A DNA stretch of 24,233 bases from an uncultured Corynebacterium sp. (GTDB lineage Bacteria > Actinomycetota > Actinomycetes > Mycobacteriales > Mycobacteriaceae), in the NCBI RefSeq assembly GCF_947253065.1, contig NZ_CAMXWS010000029.1, forward strand, positions 1-24,233, given 5' to 3'. The position numbers and the translations under genes are program-made. A model generated the notes under the pieces. That model had not been told where the DNA came from. It saw only the letters and a program-made list of their open reading frames with translations, and did no database searches. Shown piece after piece: positions 1 through 7,373 of this stretch (position 1 is the first letter of the stretch; every line of letters begins with the position of its first letter).

Positions 1-906
1 CGTTGCCATGAGCTCATCGACGACCTGCTCGAAGTAGTCGAGGAAGTTCACGCCCTCAGGCGGAGTCTCGCGCATCTCAACGACCGGCACATCATTTTCT
101 TTGGCGGCGTTGGCAAGCTGCTCGGTCGCGCTGTTCGTGTTCTGCGGATTGACGATGAGTATGTCGATGTGACCGTTCTTGATCTGGTCGAGGAACGCGG
201 CGACATCCTGCACGGACGGCTCGCTCTCGTTGAGTGCGGCCTTTAAGTAGCCCTCCGGGGTGATGTCGTGGATCTCCGTGCCCCAGATCAGCGGTGCGGC
301 GATCGGCTCGGTCATGCCGACGTGGATATGCGGCACGCTGGCGAGCTTCTCGCTCACCGCATCCATCCGCTTATCAACGTCTTCCGTGGAACCGCCGACC
401 TTCTCCTGAACCTTGGCGGCGACTTCCTTCACCTTGGTCGGGGAGAACCAGGAGTGCTCAAGCTCGTTTGGGTCGGAAGGGAGGGCGTCGTGGTCATGAC
501 CATGGTCGTGCTCATGGTCGTGGGCTTCAGCTTCTTCTTTGCTCACGAGGGGGATGGCGCTGATGATGCGATCCTGCTCGGCAACGGTGTACAGGCTGGC
601 GTCGTAGGGGCCACCGTTGGCAACGAGGGTGCCGGCTTCGCGGACGCGGGCAAGGTCCTTGGCGGACGGTTCGAAGTGGTGGGGGTCGATATTGGCGCCG
701 GAGATGACGGCTTCGACGTCGTTTCCGGTGACGGCAGCGGCGACGTCAGCCCAGACGCTCGTGGTGGCAAGGATGTTGGAGGCGTCGGAGTCGCCAGCGG
801 CGTTCGGGGACTCGCTGGCGCTATCGGAGCAGGCAGTGAGGCCTGCGCCGGCGAGGGTGAGGGTGGCGAGGATCGTTGTGGCTCGGTGGAGCTTTCGATT
901 TTTCAT
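1..906 (-). CDS. Zinc ABC transporter substrate-binding lipoprotein (ZnuA/AztC-like), 3' end outside window
   Basis: The reading frame is open from an ATG at 906 to the left edge of the window (302 codons), so the gene is partial here. Residues 1-26 form a lipoprotein signal with a basic start, a hydrophobic core and lipobox L-T-A-C (Cys26). Family features of cluster A-I metal-binding proteins are visible: DPHHFEP (His76-His77) as the first metal ligand region, a His/Asp-rich loop at residues 128-140, HSW at 151-153, a TEP motif, and NPQNTNSATEQL near the end. The His-rich loop points to zinc rather than manganese. It should bind Zn(II) outside the membrane and deliver it to an ABC permease, whose genes would lie beyond the left edge. 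A Zur-type operator precedes it. No good Shine-Dalgarno is seen; the putative -10 is 6 nt from the ATG, suggesting a leaderless mRNA. Confidence 0.9.
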   Translation of the reverse strand, partial: MKNRKLHRATTILATLTLAGAGLTACSDSASESPNAAGDSDASNILATTSVWADVAAAVTGNDVEAVISGANIDPHHFEPSAKDLARVREAGTLVANGGPYDASLYTVAEQDRIISAIPLVSKEEAEAHDHEHDHGHDHDALPSDPNELEHSWFSPTKVKEVAAKVQEKVGGSTEDVDKRMDAVSEKLASVPHIHVGMTEPIAAPLIWGTEIHDITPEGYLKAALNESEPSVQDVAAFLDQIKNGHIDILIVNPQNTNSATEQLANAAKENDVPVVEMRETPPEGVNFLDYFEQVVDELMAT

Positions 907-912
907 GGGGAA

Positions 913-942
913 TATCTAAACACTAATGAAAACTGTTTTCAA
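913..942 (-). promoter_or_regulatory. Putative promoter of the zinc-binding lipoprotein gene
   Basis: On the minus strand TTGAAA (937-942) and TAGATA (913-918) are separated by 18 bp, and the Zur-like palindrome overlaps the -35 and the spacer. TAGATA ends 6 nt before the ATG, so the start of transcription would coincide with the start codon. Inferred from position and similarity only. Confidence 0.5.
927..941. promoter_or_regulatory. Zur-type operator (15-bp perfect inverted repeat)
   Basis: TGAAAA-CTG-TTTTCA is a perfect palindrome with a 3-nt centre. It resembles the known actinobacterial Zur operators, which are AT-rich with TGAAAA/TTTTCA half-sites. It lies 21 bp upstream of the zinc-binding lipoprotein start, within that gene's putative promoter. 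Zinc-loaded Zur bound here would block transcription. The match is to remembered consensus; no motif search was run. Confidence 0.75.
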
Positions 943-992
943 CTCAGTGTTGGAGATAAGGCAACGACGCGGGCCGTGGTCGGCTTGTCCGA

Positions 993-998
993 TATACT
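993..998 (+). promoter_or_regulatory. Putative -10 element for purSQL
   Basis: TATACT fits the corynebacterial -10 (TANNNT, close to TATAAT). It is 41 bp before the purS ATG, giving a leader of about 35 nt that contains an AAGGA Shine-Dalgarno at 1030-1034. No convincing -35 is visible. Confidence 0.45.
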
Positions 999-1039
999 GA
1001 CGGGCGTCTTCAGACCTGAAATGAATGTGAAGGATTCTC

Positions 1040-1282
1040 ATGGCACGAGTCGTCGTCAATGTCATGCCCAAGGCCGAAATTCTGGATCCGCAGGGTCAGG
1101 CCGTCCACCGGGCACTGGGTCGTATCGGAGTGAATGGGGTGACCGATGTCCGCCAAGGCAAGCGCTTTGAGCTGGAGGTCGCGGACTCTGTCACCGATGA
1201 GGAGCTGAACCGTATTGCGGAGACGCTGCTGACTAACACGGTGATCGAGGACTTCGTCGTCGTGCGTGAAGAGGAGGCCTAA
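1040..1282 (+). CDS. purS: Phosphoribosylformylglycinamidine synthase subunit PurS
   Basis: This 80-residue protein has the length and pattern of PurS: an N-terminal strand (ARVVVNVMPKAEILDPQGQA), a conserved helix with AVHRALGRIG, and a C-terminal strand ending EDFVVVREEE. PurS is the small structural subunit that holds PurQ and PurL together in the FGAM synthetase complex, step 4 of de novo purine synthesis. The ATG is preceded by GAAGGA at good spacing. It is the first gene of purS-purQ-purL; its TAA is 2 nt before the purQ ATG, indicating translational coupling. No domain other than PurS is expected. Confidence 0.95.
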   Translation: MARVVVNVMPKAEILDPQGQAVHRALGRIGVNGVTDVRQGKRFELEVADSVTDEELNRIAETLLTNTVIEDFVVVREEEA

Positions 1283-1284
1283 GC

Positions 1285-1965
1285 ATGACAGCGACCATCG
1301 GGGTGATCACGTTCCCCGGCACGCTGGATGATGTGGATGCGCTGCGCGCTGTCCGCCTCGGCGGAGCAGAGCCGAAGTCGCTTTGGCATGCGGATGAGGA
1401 TCTCACAGGTGTGGATGCTGTCATCGTGCCCGGCGGCTTCTCTTATGGTGACTACCTGCGCTCCGGCGCGATCGCGGCGATGGCGCCGATGATGAAAGCT
1501 GTCGTCGAGGCCGCAGGTAAGGGCATGCCGGTGCTGGGCATCTGCAATGGTTTCCAGATTTTGACCGAAGCAGGGCTGCTGCCGGGTGCGCTGACTCGTA
1601 ATAAGGGTCTGCACTTCCACTGCACAGATACCTTCCTCGAGGTGGCCAATGCTGAGACTGCATGGACCAGTCAGTTCGAGGCGGGGCAGAAGATTCTCGT
1701 GCCGGCCAAGCACGGTGAGGGTCGCTTCCAGGCGGACCAGTCCACCGTCGATGAGCTGGAGGCAGAGGGTCGTGTGGTGTTCCGCTACACCGACAACTTC
1801 AATGGCTCGATGAACGGTATTGCTGGTGTGACCAGCGAGAATCGCCGTGTCGTTGGCTTGATGCCGCACCCGGAGCACGCCATCGACCTGCTGACCGGGC
1901 CGTCCACTGATGGGCTGGGACTGATTCAGTCCGCCATCGCCGAAATCTCGAAGATCGGAGCTTGA
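1285..1965 (+). CDS. purQ: Phosphoribosylformylglycinamidine synthase, glutaminase subunit PurQ
   Basis: This is a class I glutamine amidotransferase of 226 residues, the usual PurQ length. The nucleophile elbow GICNGFQ carries Cys87, and the catalytic His195 and Glu197 lie in MPHPEHA. An N-terminal PGTLDD loop and GGFSYGDYLR (residues 50-59) are characteristic of PurQ. It hydrolyses glutamine and channels ammonia to PurL for conversion of FGAR to FGAM. The start follows purS by 2 nt, with GGAGG in the purS tail acting as ribosome-binding site. It overlaps or nearly abuts purL, depending on the purL start. Confidence 0.96.
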   Translation: MTATIGVITFPGTLDDVDALRAVRLGGAEPKSLWHADEDLTGVDAVIVPGGFSYGDYLRSGAIAAMAPMMKAVVEAAGKGMPVLGICNGFQILTEAGLLPGALTRNKGLHFHCTDTFLEVANAETAWTSQFEAGQKILVPAKHGEGRFQADQSTVDELEAEGRVVFRYTDNFNGSMNGIAGVTSENRRVVGLMPHPEHAIDLLTGPSTDGLGLIQSAIAEISKIGA

Positions 1966-2000
1966 TTCGCGTGACTGCTCAGCAAGGAAAGAACACAGGC

Positions 2001-4292
2001 GTGCACAACGACACTGTTGAAGCCGCGAAGGCATCGCCAGAGCACGAGCAGCCGTACGCTGCACTGGGCTTGAAAGATGATGAGTACGCCCGCATCAAGG
2101 GGATTCTGGGCCGTCGCCCGACGGATGCGGAGCTGACTGTCTACTCCGTCATGTGGTCCGAGCACTGCTCGTACAAGTCTTCTAAGGTGCACCTGCGCTA
2201 CTTCGGCGAAACGATGACCGAGGAGATGGCGTCGAAGATTCTCGCTGGCATCGGTGAGAACGCAGGTGTGGTGGATATTGGCGGCGGTGACGCGGTGACT
2301 TTCCGCGTCGAGTCCCACAACCACCCTTCGTATGTGGAGCCCTACCAGGGCGCTGCGACCGGTGTTGGTGGCATTGTCCGCGACATCATGGCTATGGGTG
2401 CCCGCCCGATTGCGGTGATGGACCAGCTGCGCTTTGGTCCGGCCGATGCGGATGACATGAAGCGTGTCCTTCCGGGCGTTGTGTCGGGCATTGGTGGCTA
2501 CGGCAACTCGCTTGGTCTGCCGAATATCGGTGGTGAGACCTCTTTTGATGCGACCTATGCAGGTAACCCGCTGGTCAATGCACTGTGTGTGGGCACCCTC
2601 AAGGTCGAGGATCTGAAGCTCGCATTCGCATCCGGTACCGGCAATAAGGTGATGCTGTTCGGTTCCCGCACGGGCCTTGATGGCATTGGTGGCGTGTCAG
2701 TGCTCGCATCCGAGAGCTTCGAAGATGGCGCGGAGCGCAAACTTCCTGCTGTTCAGGTCGGTGACCCGTTCGCGGAGAAGGTCTTGATCGAGTGCTGCCT
2801 GGAGCTCTACGGCGCTGATGTCGTTGTCGGTATCCAGGACCTCGGTGGTGCGGGCCTGGCGTGTGCTACGTCGGAGCTAGCAGCTGCCGGTGATGGTGGT
2901 ATGCGCGTCAACCTCGACGCTGTTCCACTGCGTGCTGAGAATATGACTGCAGCGGAGATCCTCGCTTCCGAGTCTCAGGAGCGTATGTGCGCTGTCGTGG
3001 CTCCGGAGAATGTGGAGAAATTCAAGGCAATCTGCGCGAAGTGGGATGTCAACTGCGCGGAGATCGGTGAGGTCACCGATGAAGATGATCGCCTTGTTAT
3101 TGAGCACAACGGTGAAATCGTTCTCGATGCGCCGCCGTCGACCATCGCGGACGAAGCTCCGGTTTATGAGCGCCCCTGGGCGCGCCCGGAGTGGCAGGAC
3201 GGGGTGCAGGAGCAGGGGGACGTCGATAAGCCTGCGCAAGTTGCGGATGCATGGCTGAAGCTCGTCGCGTCCCCGGCGCTGTGCTCGCGCGACTGGATCA
3301 CTGAGCAGTACGACCGTTACGTGCGCGGCAACACTGTTCAGGCACGTCACGCGGATTCTGGCGTTTTGCGTATCGACGAAGAGACGGGCCGAGGCGTCGC
3401 TGTCTCCGCTGATGCGTCTGGCCGTTATTCCTACCTTGATCCGAATATGGGTGCGCGTCTCGCGCTGGCCGAGTCTTACCGCAATGTCGCGGTGACCGGT
3501 GCTCGTCCGGTCGCTGTGACCAACTGCCTGAACTTCGGCTCCCCGGAGAACCCGGACGTGATGTGGCAGTTCCGTGAGGCTGTTCATGGCCTGGCTGATG
3601 GTGCGAAGGAACTGGGTATTCCGGTGTCTGGCGGCAACGTGTCGTTCTATAACCAGACTGGTGATGTGCCGATTCTGCCGACGCCGGTGGTCGGTGTGCT
3701 CGGTGTGATCGAGGATGTGGCGCACTCGGTGAGCCACCGTGTGGTCAACAACGAGGACTCCGATGTCCTGGTGCTCCTCGGTGAGACGAAGGATGAATTC
3801 GGTGGCTCGATCTGGCAGGAGATCTCTGGTGGCGGACTTTCTGGTCTGCCGCCGCAGGTGGACCTGGCTAATGAGGCGAAGCTGGCAGACTTCTTCTGTG
3901 ATAAGGCTGAAGGCCTCACCGCTGCCCATGACCTTTCCGAAGGTGGCCTGGGCCAGGCTGTCTTCGAAATGATCAAGGACACCGATAAGGGTGCAGAGCT
4001 CAACCTGACTGACGTGCACGAAGACGCGTTCACTGCGCTGTTCTCCGAGTCCGCTTCTCGCGTGCTCGTGGCGTGCAGCCCGGACCGCGTTGACCGCGTT
4101 GTCGCTGAGGCAGTGGAGCTGGGCATCCCGGCTGCTGTCGTTGGTTCCACGAACCTGAGCGGTGAGATCACGTTCGCTGAAGGTGCTCCGGCCGCTGGCC
4201 AGTCCGTCGGCATGGAGGCTCTGCGCACCGCATGGGCAGGCACCCTGCCGGGTCTGTTCGCTCATGCTGATGCGCCGAATGCGGCGGTCTAA
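2001..4292 (+). CDS. purL: Phosphoribosylformylglycinamidine synthase, synthetase subunit PurL (small type)
   Basis: Small-type PurL of about 763 residues from the GTG at 2001. The N-terminal YSVMWSEHCSYKSSK contains the catalytic His, and RVESHNHPSYVEPYQGAATGVGG is the ATP-binding region; two PurM-like halves follow, the second with GGNVSFYNQ. It catalyses ATP-dependent amidation of FGAR with ammonia from PurQ. GTG 2001 was chosen because AAGGAAAG (1984-1991) precedes it and because the sequence from HNDTV on looks like other corynebacterial PurL. In-frame alternatives are GTG 1971 and TTG 1962, the latter overlapping the purQ stop. A strong terminator follows 32 nt after the stop, so purSQL ends here. 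Confidence 0.94.
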   Translation: MHNDTVEAAKASPEHEQPYAALGLKDDEYARIKGILGRRPTDAELTVYSVMWSEHCSYKSSKVHLRYFGETMTEEMASKILAGIGENAGVVDIGGGDAVTFRVESHNHPSYVEPYQGAATGVGGIVRDIMAMGARPIAVMDQLRFGPADADDMKRVLPGVVSGIGGYGNSLGLPNIGGETSFDATYAGNPLVNALCVGTLKVEDLKLAFASGTGNKVMLFGSRTGLDGIGGVSVLASESFEDGAERKLPAVQVGDPFAEKVLIECCLELYGADVVVGIQDLGGAGLACATSELAAAGDGGMRVNLDAVPLRAENMTAAEILASESQERMCAVVAPENVEKFKAICAKWDVNCAEIGEVTDEDDRLVIEHNGEIVLDAPPSTIADEAPVYERPWARPEWQDGVQEQGDVDKPAQVADAWLKLVASPALCSRDWITEQYDRYVRGNTVQARHADSGVLRIDEETGRGVAVSADASGRYSYLDPNMGARLALAESYRNVAVTGARPVAVTNCLNFGSPENPDVMWQFREAVHGLADGAKELGIPVSGGNVSFYNQTGDVPILPTPVVGVLGVIEDVAHSVSHRVVNNEDSDVLVLLGETKDEFGGSIWQEISGGGLSGLPPQVDLANEAKLADFFCDKAEGLTAAHDLSEGGLGQAVFEMIKDTDKGAELNLTDVHEDAFTALFSESASRVLVACSPDRVDRVVAEAVELGIPAAVVGSTNLSGEITFAEGAPAAGQSVGMEALRTAWAGTLPGLFAHADAPNAAV

Positions 4293-4324
4293 GACAGCAG
4301 CAGTAGCCAACAGGTAGCTATGAC

Positions 4325-4355
4325 AAAAGGCGCGGGGAAAATCCCCGCGCCTTTT
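4325..4355. terminator. Bidirectional intrinsic terminator between purL and the thioesterase gene
   Basis: A perfect 13-bp stem (AAAAGGCGCGGGG at 4325-4337 with CCCCGCGCCTTTT at 4343-4355) closes a 5-nt loop. A-tract and T-tract flanks let it work on both strands. It serves the convergent ends of purL (stop 4292) and the minus-strand thioesterase gene (stop 4397). Confidence 0.93.
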
Positions 4356-4396
4356 CATATGCGCTGTGCGACACGAATGCCGCACGTTGCGCGACC

Positions 4397-5404
4397 TTAA
4401 TCGGTGGTCTGACGCGCCGGAGTCGGGGTCACCAGCGGGATCGGGTGGTATTCCTCGCGGAGTTCCTTGAGCACCTCTGCGTGATCCCACAGGGCCTTGT
4501 CGGCCTCGGTCTCTGGGACGAAGGTGCGTGCCTGGAGCGGTTCGCCGTCGATGCCGGTGGCCACGTAGGTGAAGGTGGCGTGGATGGCGGTTTCGAGGCT
4601 TTCACGTCCACCACGGGGGTCACCGGAGCGGACGTGGGTGGTCACGCTCATGGAACGCTCACCGGTACGGGTGAGGCGGGCATCGACCTCGATGAGGTCG
4701 CCGATGGCGATGGGACGGTAGAAGCGAATGCCGCCGGCGTAAACAGCGACGGTCTGCTCACCGGACCATTCCATGGTGCAGGACGTACCAGCGGCGTCGA
4801 TCCACTCCATCGCGGTGCCGCCGTGGACCTTGCCACCCCAGTTGATGTCGGTCGGCTTGGCCATGAAGCGGTGGATGATGCGCGGGGCTTTGGATTCACC
4901 TTCGTAGGACTGCTTGAGCATCTCGTCTTCGATGTTCTTACGCAGGTCAAGGCGCGACTTGGCTGCCTGTTCGACGCGCTTTTCTTCCTCGGTCTGTGGG
5001 ACGTAGGTCGGCACAGCCTTGCTCTTGCCGGTCTCGGTGTCCTTGGCCACGAAGATGACCAGGCAGTCGCAGGCACGAGTGAAAACACCTTCGCGCGGGT
5101 CGGCGGAGAGCACTTCGTTGACGATGTGCATGGAGGAACGCCCGGTCATGGCGATGCGGGAGCGTACTTCGACGATGTGGCCAGACGGGATGGGGCGGGT
5201 GAAGTGGATGTGGCCTACGTATGCGGTGACGCAGTAAGTCGAGGACCACTGCACGGCGCATGCGTATGCGGCTTTGTCGATCCACTCCAGAACGCGGCCG
5301 CCGGAAACGCCTTGCGCACCGGCGTGGATTACGTCGGTGGGCGCCGCCATGAATCGGAGAGTGATGGATGAGGGCTTGTGTACAGTTTCCGCAGTCTCGG
5401 TCAT
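4397..5404 (-). CDS. Acyl-CoA thioesterase with two hotdog domains
   Basis: The 335-residue protein is an internal duplication of the hotdog (4HBT) fold. Domain 1 covers about residues 15-125 and domain 2 about 175-285. Each has a matching start (MAAPTD at 19-24, MAKPTD at 181-186) and the helix motif EWID (40-43 and 200-203), holding the Asp typical of acyl-CoA hydrolases of the YciA/BFIT-BACH type. It should hydrolyse acyl-CoA to free acid and CoA; chain-length preference cannot be read. Start: ATG 5404, since the upstream in-frame sequence lies inside the divergent gene. TAAACT (5412-5417, minus strand) ends 7 nt before it, so transcription may be leaderless. It shares a 30-bp promoter region with the sterol-carrier gene. 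Confidence 0.9.
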   Translation of the reverse strand: MTETAETVHKPSSITLRFMAAPTDVIHAGAQGVSGGRVLEWIDKAAYACAVQWSSTYCVTAYVGHIHFTRPIPSGHIVEVRSRIAMTGRSSMHIVNEVLSADPREGVFTRACDCLVIFVAKDTETGKSKAVPTYVPQTEEEKRVEQAAKSRLDLRKNIEDEMLKQSYEGESKAPRIIHRFMAKPTDINWGGKVHGGTAMEWIDAAGTSCTMEWSGEQTVAVYAGGIRFYRPIAIGDLIEVDARLTRTGERSMSVTTHVRSGDPRGGRESLETAIHATFTYVATGIDGEPLQARTFVPETEADKALWDHAEVLKELREEYHPIPLVTPTPARQTTD

Positions 5405-5434
5405 TCCTGTGAGTTTAATACCTATGATGAATTC
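5405..5434. promoter_or_regulatory. 30-bp divergent promoter region, both starts probably leaderless
   Basis: The whole gap holds TATGAT (5423-5428), ending 6 nt before the plus-strand ATG at 5435, and minus-strand TAAACT (5412-5417), ending 7 nt before the ATG at 5404. Each -35 region must overlap the other gene's start. No Shine-Dalgarno fits the plus gene; AGGA abuts the minus ATG too closely. Confidence 0.55.
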
Positions 5435-5818
5435 ATGGCTCCTAAGAACGACCCTAAGGCGACGCGGGCCGCGGTAGAGGCTGTTCGCGAGTGGATTGAG
5501 GACCCGGAAGGAGCGCCTGTTCCTGCTCGTAGCTTGATCGCAGATGCTTGTCGACGTTCGGTGCGTGCCCTCGCCGCCGAGCTTCCCGGCCACACGGTGG
5601 AATTGCGTGTGCCCCCGTTTGTGGCTGTCCAGTGTGTGGAGGGGCCAAGACATACTCGTGGCACTCCGCCGAATGTGGTGGAGATGGCACCGGAGGTATG
5701 GCTGCAGCTAGCCACGGGGAAGTTGGACTATGACGCGGCGGTGGCTGATGGGAGGGTGTCTGCTTCGGGGTCTCGCGCCGGCGAGGTTGCTGTTGGGTTG
5801 CCGGTGATTGCCCTCTAG
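5435..5818 (+). CDS. Sterol carrier family protein (actinobacterial, purF-linked)
   Basis: This is a small soluble protein of 127 residues, alpha-helical at the N-terminus and ending in a segment of alternating strand and turn (DGRVSASGSRAGEVAVGLPV). It matches a conserved actinobacterial family annotated as sterol carrier family protein, usually encoded beside purF in corynebacteria and mycobacteria. VPPFVAVQCVEGPRHTRG and PNVVEMAPEVWLQLATG are recognisable family segments. The biochemical role is not established; an SCP2-like fold suggests binding of a hydrophobic or CoA-linked ligand. Start: the ATG at 5435 sits 6 nt after a TATGAT -10; a longer frame from 5378 would invade the divergent gene. 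It ends 27 nt before purF. Confidence 0.8.
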   Translation: MAPKNDPKATRAAVEAVREWIEDPEGAPVPARSLIADACRRSVRALAAELPGHTVELRVPPFVAVQCVEGPRHTRGTPPNVVEMAPEVWLQLATGKLDYDAAVADGRVSASGSRAGEVAVGLPVIAL

Positions 5819-5832
5819 GTCGGTGAATCCAC

Positions 5833-5838
5833 TAGGGT
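5833..5838 (+). promoter_or_regulatory. Putative -10 element of purF
   Basis: TAGGGT lies 7 nt before the purF GTG (5846), and no Shine-Dalgarno is visible between. This is compatible with a leaderless purF-purM transcript separate from any read-through from the preceding gene. fadD has the same TAGGGT at the same 7-nt distance. Confidence 0.45.
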
Positions 5839-5845
5839 TGAGCCC

Positions 5846-7369
5846 GTGCAAAGCCTAAATGCTGATGCTGTCGATGCTGTCAATGCTGGTGCACTGCCAG
5901 ATTTGGAAGCCGAGGAGAATGAGCCGCGCGAGGAGTGCGGTGTATTCGGTGTATGGGCACCGGGTGAGGATGTCTCCAGGCTGACGTATTTCGGGCTCTT
6001 CGCGTTGCAACACCGTGGCCAGGAGGGGGCTGGTATCGCGGTGGGCGATGAGGGCCGGATCGTTGTGTTCAAGGACAGCGGGTTGGTCTCGCAGGTCTTT
6101 GATGAGGCGATTTTGGATGCGTTGCAGGGCGATGTGGCGATTGGCCACACCCGTTATTCCACTGCTGGTTCGCAGAACTGGGAGAATGTCCAGCCGATGT
6201 TCCGGACCTCGCCGGACGGCACGGATGTTTCGTTGGCGCATAACGGCAACCTGGTGAATTACAAGACGCTGCAGGATGAGGCGATTCGTCGCAAGCTCGT
6301 CCCGCAGGGGGGTGTTGCGGGGCAGGGGTCATCCTCGGATACGGCCGTTGTTTCCGCACTGCTTGCCGACGGGGTGAAGGACGACCGCACTCTGCTTGAT
6401 TCTGTGCGTGACCTTCTGCCGACGCTCAAGGGCGCGTTCTGCCTCGTATTCACCGATGGCAAGACCTTGTATGCGGCGCGTGACCCGCATGGTGTGCGTC
6501 CGCTTTCGCTGGGCAGGTTGGAGCAGGGTTGGGTCGTGGCTAGTGAGACCGCGGCGCTGGACATTACCGGTGCGTCGTTCGTTCGCGATATTGAGCCAGG
6601 CGAGCTGATCGCGATTGATGATTCCGGGATTCATTCGGAGAAATTCGCCACGTCGACTCCGAAGACGTGTGTTTTTGAGTACGTCTACATCGCGCGTCCG
6701 GATTCGGTGGTGGAAGGCACCACCGTGAATGCGACACGTTTGGAGATCGGTCGCCGTCTCTCCCATGTCGCTCCGGTCGACGGTGACATTGTCATGCCGG
6801 TGCCAGAATCCGGTACGCCAGCTGCGATCGGATATGCCGAAGAATCTGGTATTCCGTTCGCGCAGGGTTTGATGAAGAACGCCTATGTTGGCCGCACCTT
6901 CATTCAGCCTTCGGATACATTGCGCCAGCTGGGCCTGCGCCTGAAGCTCAACCCAGTGCGCGAAATCATTGAGGGCAAGTCCCTCGTCGTTGTGGATGAC
7001 TCGATCGTGCGCGGTAATACGCAGCGCAAGCTCATCCGAATGCTCCGCGAAGCCGGTGCAGCGGAGGTGCATGTGCGCATCGCATCTCCGCCGGTGAAGT
7101 GGCCGTGTTTCTACGGCATTGACTTCGCCAGCCCGGGTGAGCTTATTGCCAATAATGCTGGCGGTAACGATGAGGCTGTGGCGGAGAATATCTGCCGGGT
7201 TATCGGGGCTGATTCGCTCGCGTTCGTGAGTATCGATGACATGATTGCGTCGACAGGCAAGCCTGCAAATAATCTTTGCGCCGCGTGCTTCGACGGCCAT
7301 TACCCACTCGGATTGCCCGAGAATAACGCTAATGCCGATGCAGTTCGGCGCATTCAGGAAGGGATGTAG
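5846..7369 (+). CDS. purF: Amidophosphoribosyltransferase PurF
   Basis: 507 residues with the full PurF layout. Cys31 in EECGVFGVW is the N-terminal nucleophile, so about 30 residues are a propeptide to be removed. The class II glutaminase domain follows (LQHRGQEGAGIA, HNGNLVNY), then the phosphoribosyltransferase domain with PRPP loop VVVDDSIVRGNT. Four cysteines in the places of the Bacillus-type [4Fe-4S] cluster are present (TPKTCVFEY, VKWPCFYG, NLCAACFDG). It makes 5-phosphoribosylamine from PRPP and glutamine, the committed purine step. The start is GTG 5846, just after TAGGGT-N7. purM begins 4 nt after the TAG, indicating one operon. Confidence 0.97.
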   Translation: MQSLNADAVDAVNAGALPDLEAEENEPREECGVFGVWAPGEDVSRLTYFGLFALQHRGQEGAGIAVGDEGRIVVFKDSGLVSQVFDEAILDALQGDVAIGHTRYSTAGSQNWENVQPMFRTSPDGTDVSLAHNGNLVNYKTLQDEAIRRKLVPQGGVAGQGSSSDTAVVSALLADGVKDDRTLLDSVRDLLPTLKGAFCLVFTDGKTLYAARDPHGVRPLSLGRLEQGWVVASETAALDITGASFVRDIEPGELIAIDDSGIHSEKFATSTPKTCVFEYVYIARPDSVVEGTTVNATRLEIGRRLSHVAPVDGDIVMPVPESGTPAAIGYAEESGIPFAQGLMKNAYVGRTFIQPSDTLRQLGLRLKLNPVREIIEGKSLVVVDDSIVRGNTQRKLIRMLREAGAAEVHVRIASPPVKWPCFYGIDFASPGELIANNAGGNDEAVAENICRVIGADSLAFVSIDDMIASTGKPANNLCAACFDGHYPLGLPENNANADAVRRIQEGM

Positions 7370-7373
7370 TTCA

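Noticed and set aside
485..520. Short tandem CAT/GAC-type repeat on the plus strand
   Set aside because: It simply encodes the His/Asp-rich loop of the zinc-binding protein on the minus strand.
268..1170. 300-codon plus-strand frame at the left edge
   Set aside because: Antisense to the zinc lipoprotein gene and crosses both the Zur operator and purS; Gly/Val-rich low-complexity content.
2877..4490. 537-codon open frame on the minus strand opposite purL
   Set aside because: It is antisense to an unmistakable purL, has no recognisable domain, runs through the terminator, and is explained by GC-biased third positions.
4445..5371. 308-codon plus-strand frame opposite the thioesterase
   Set aside because: Gly/Val/Asp-rich antisense frame; the minus strand encodes a clear duplicated hotdog protein.
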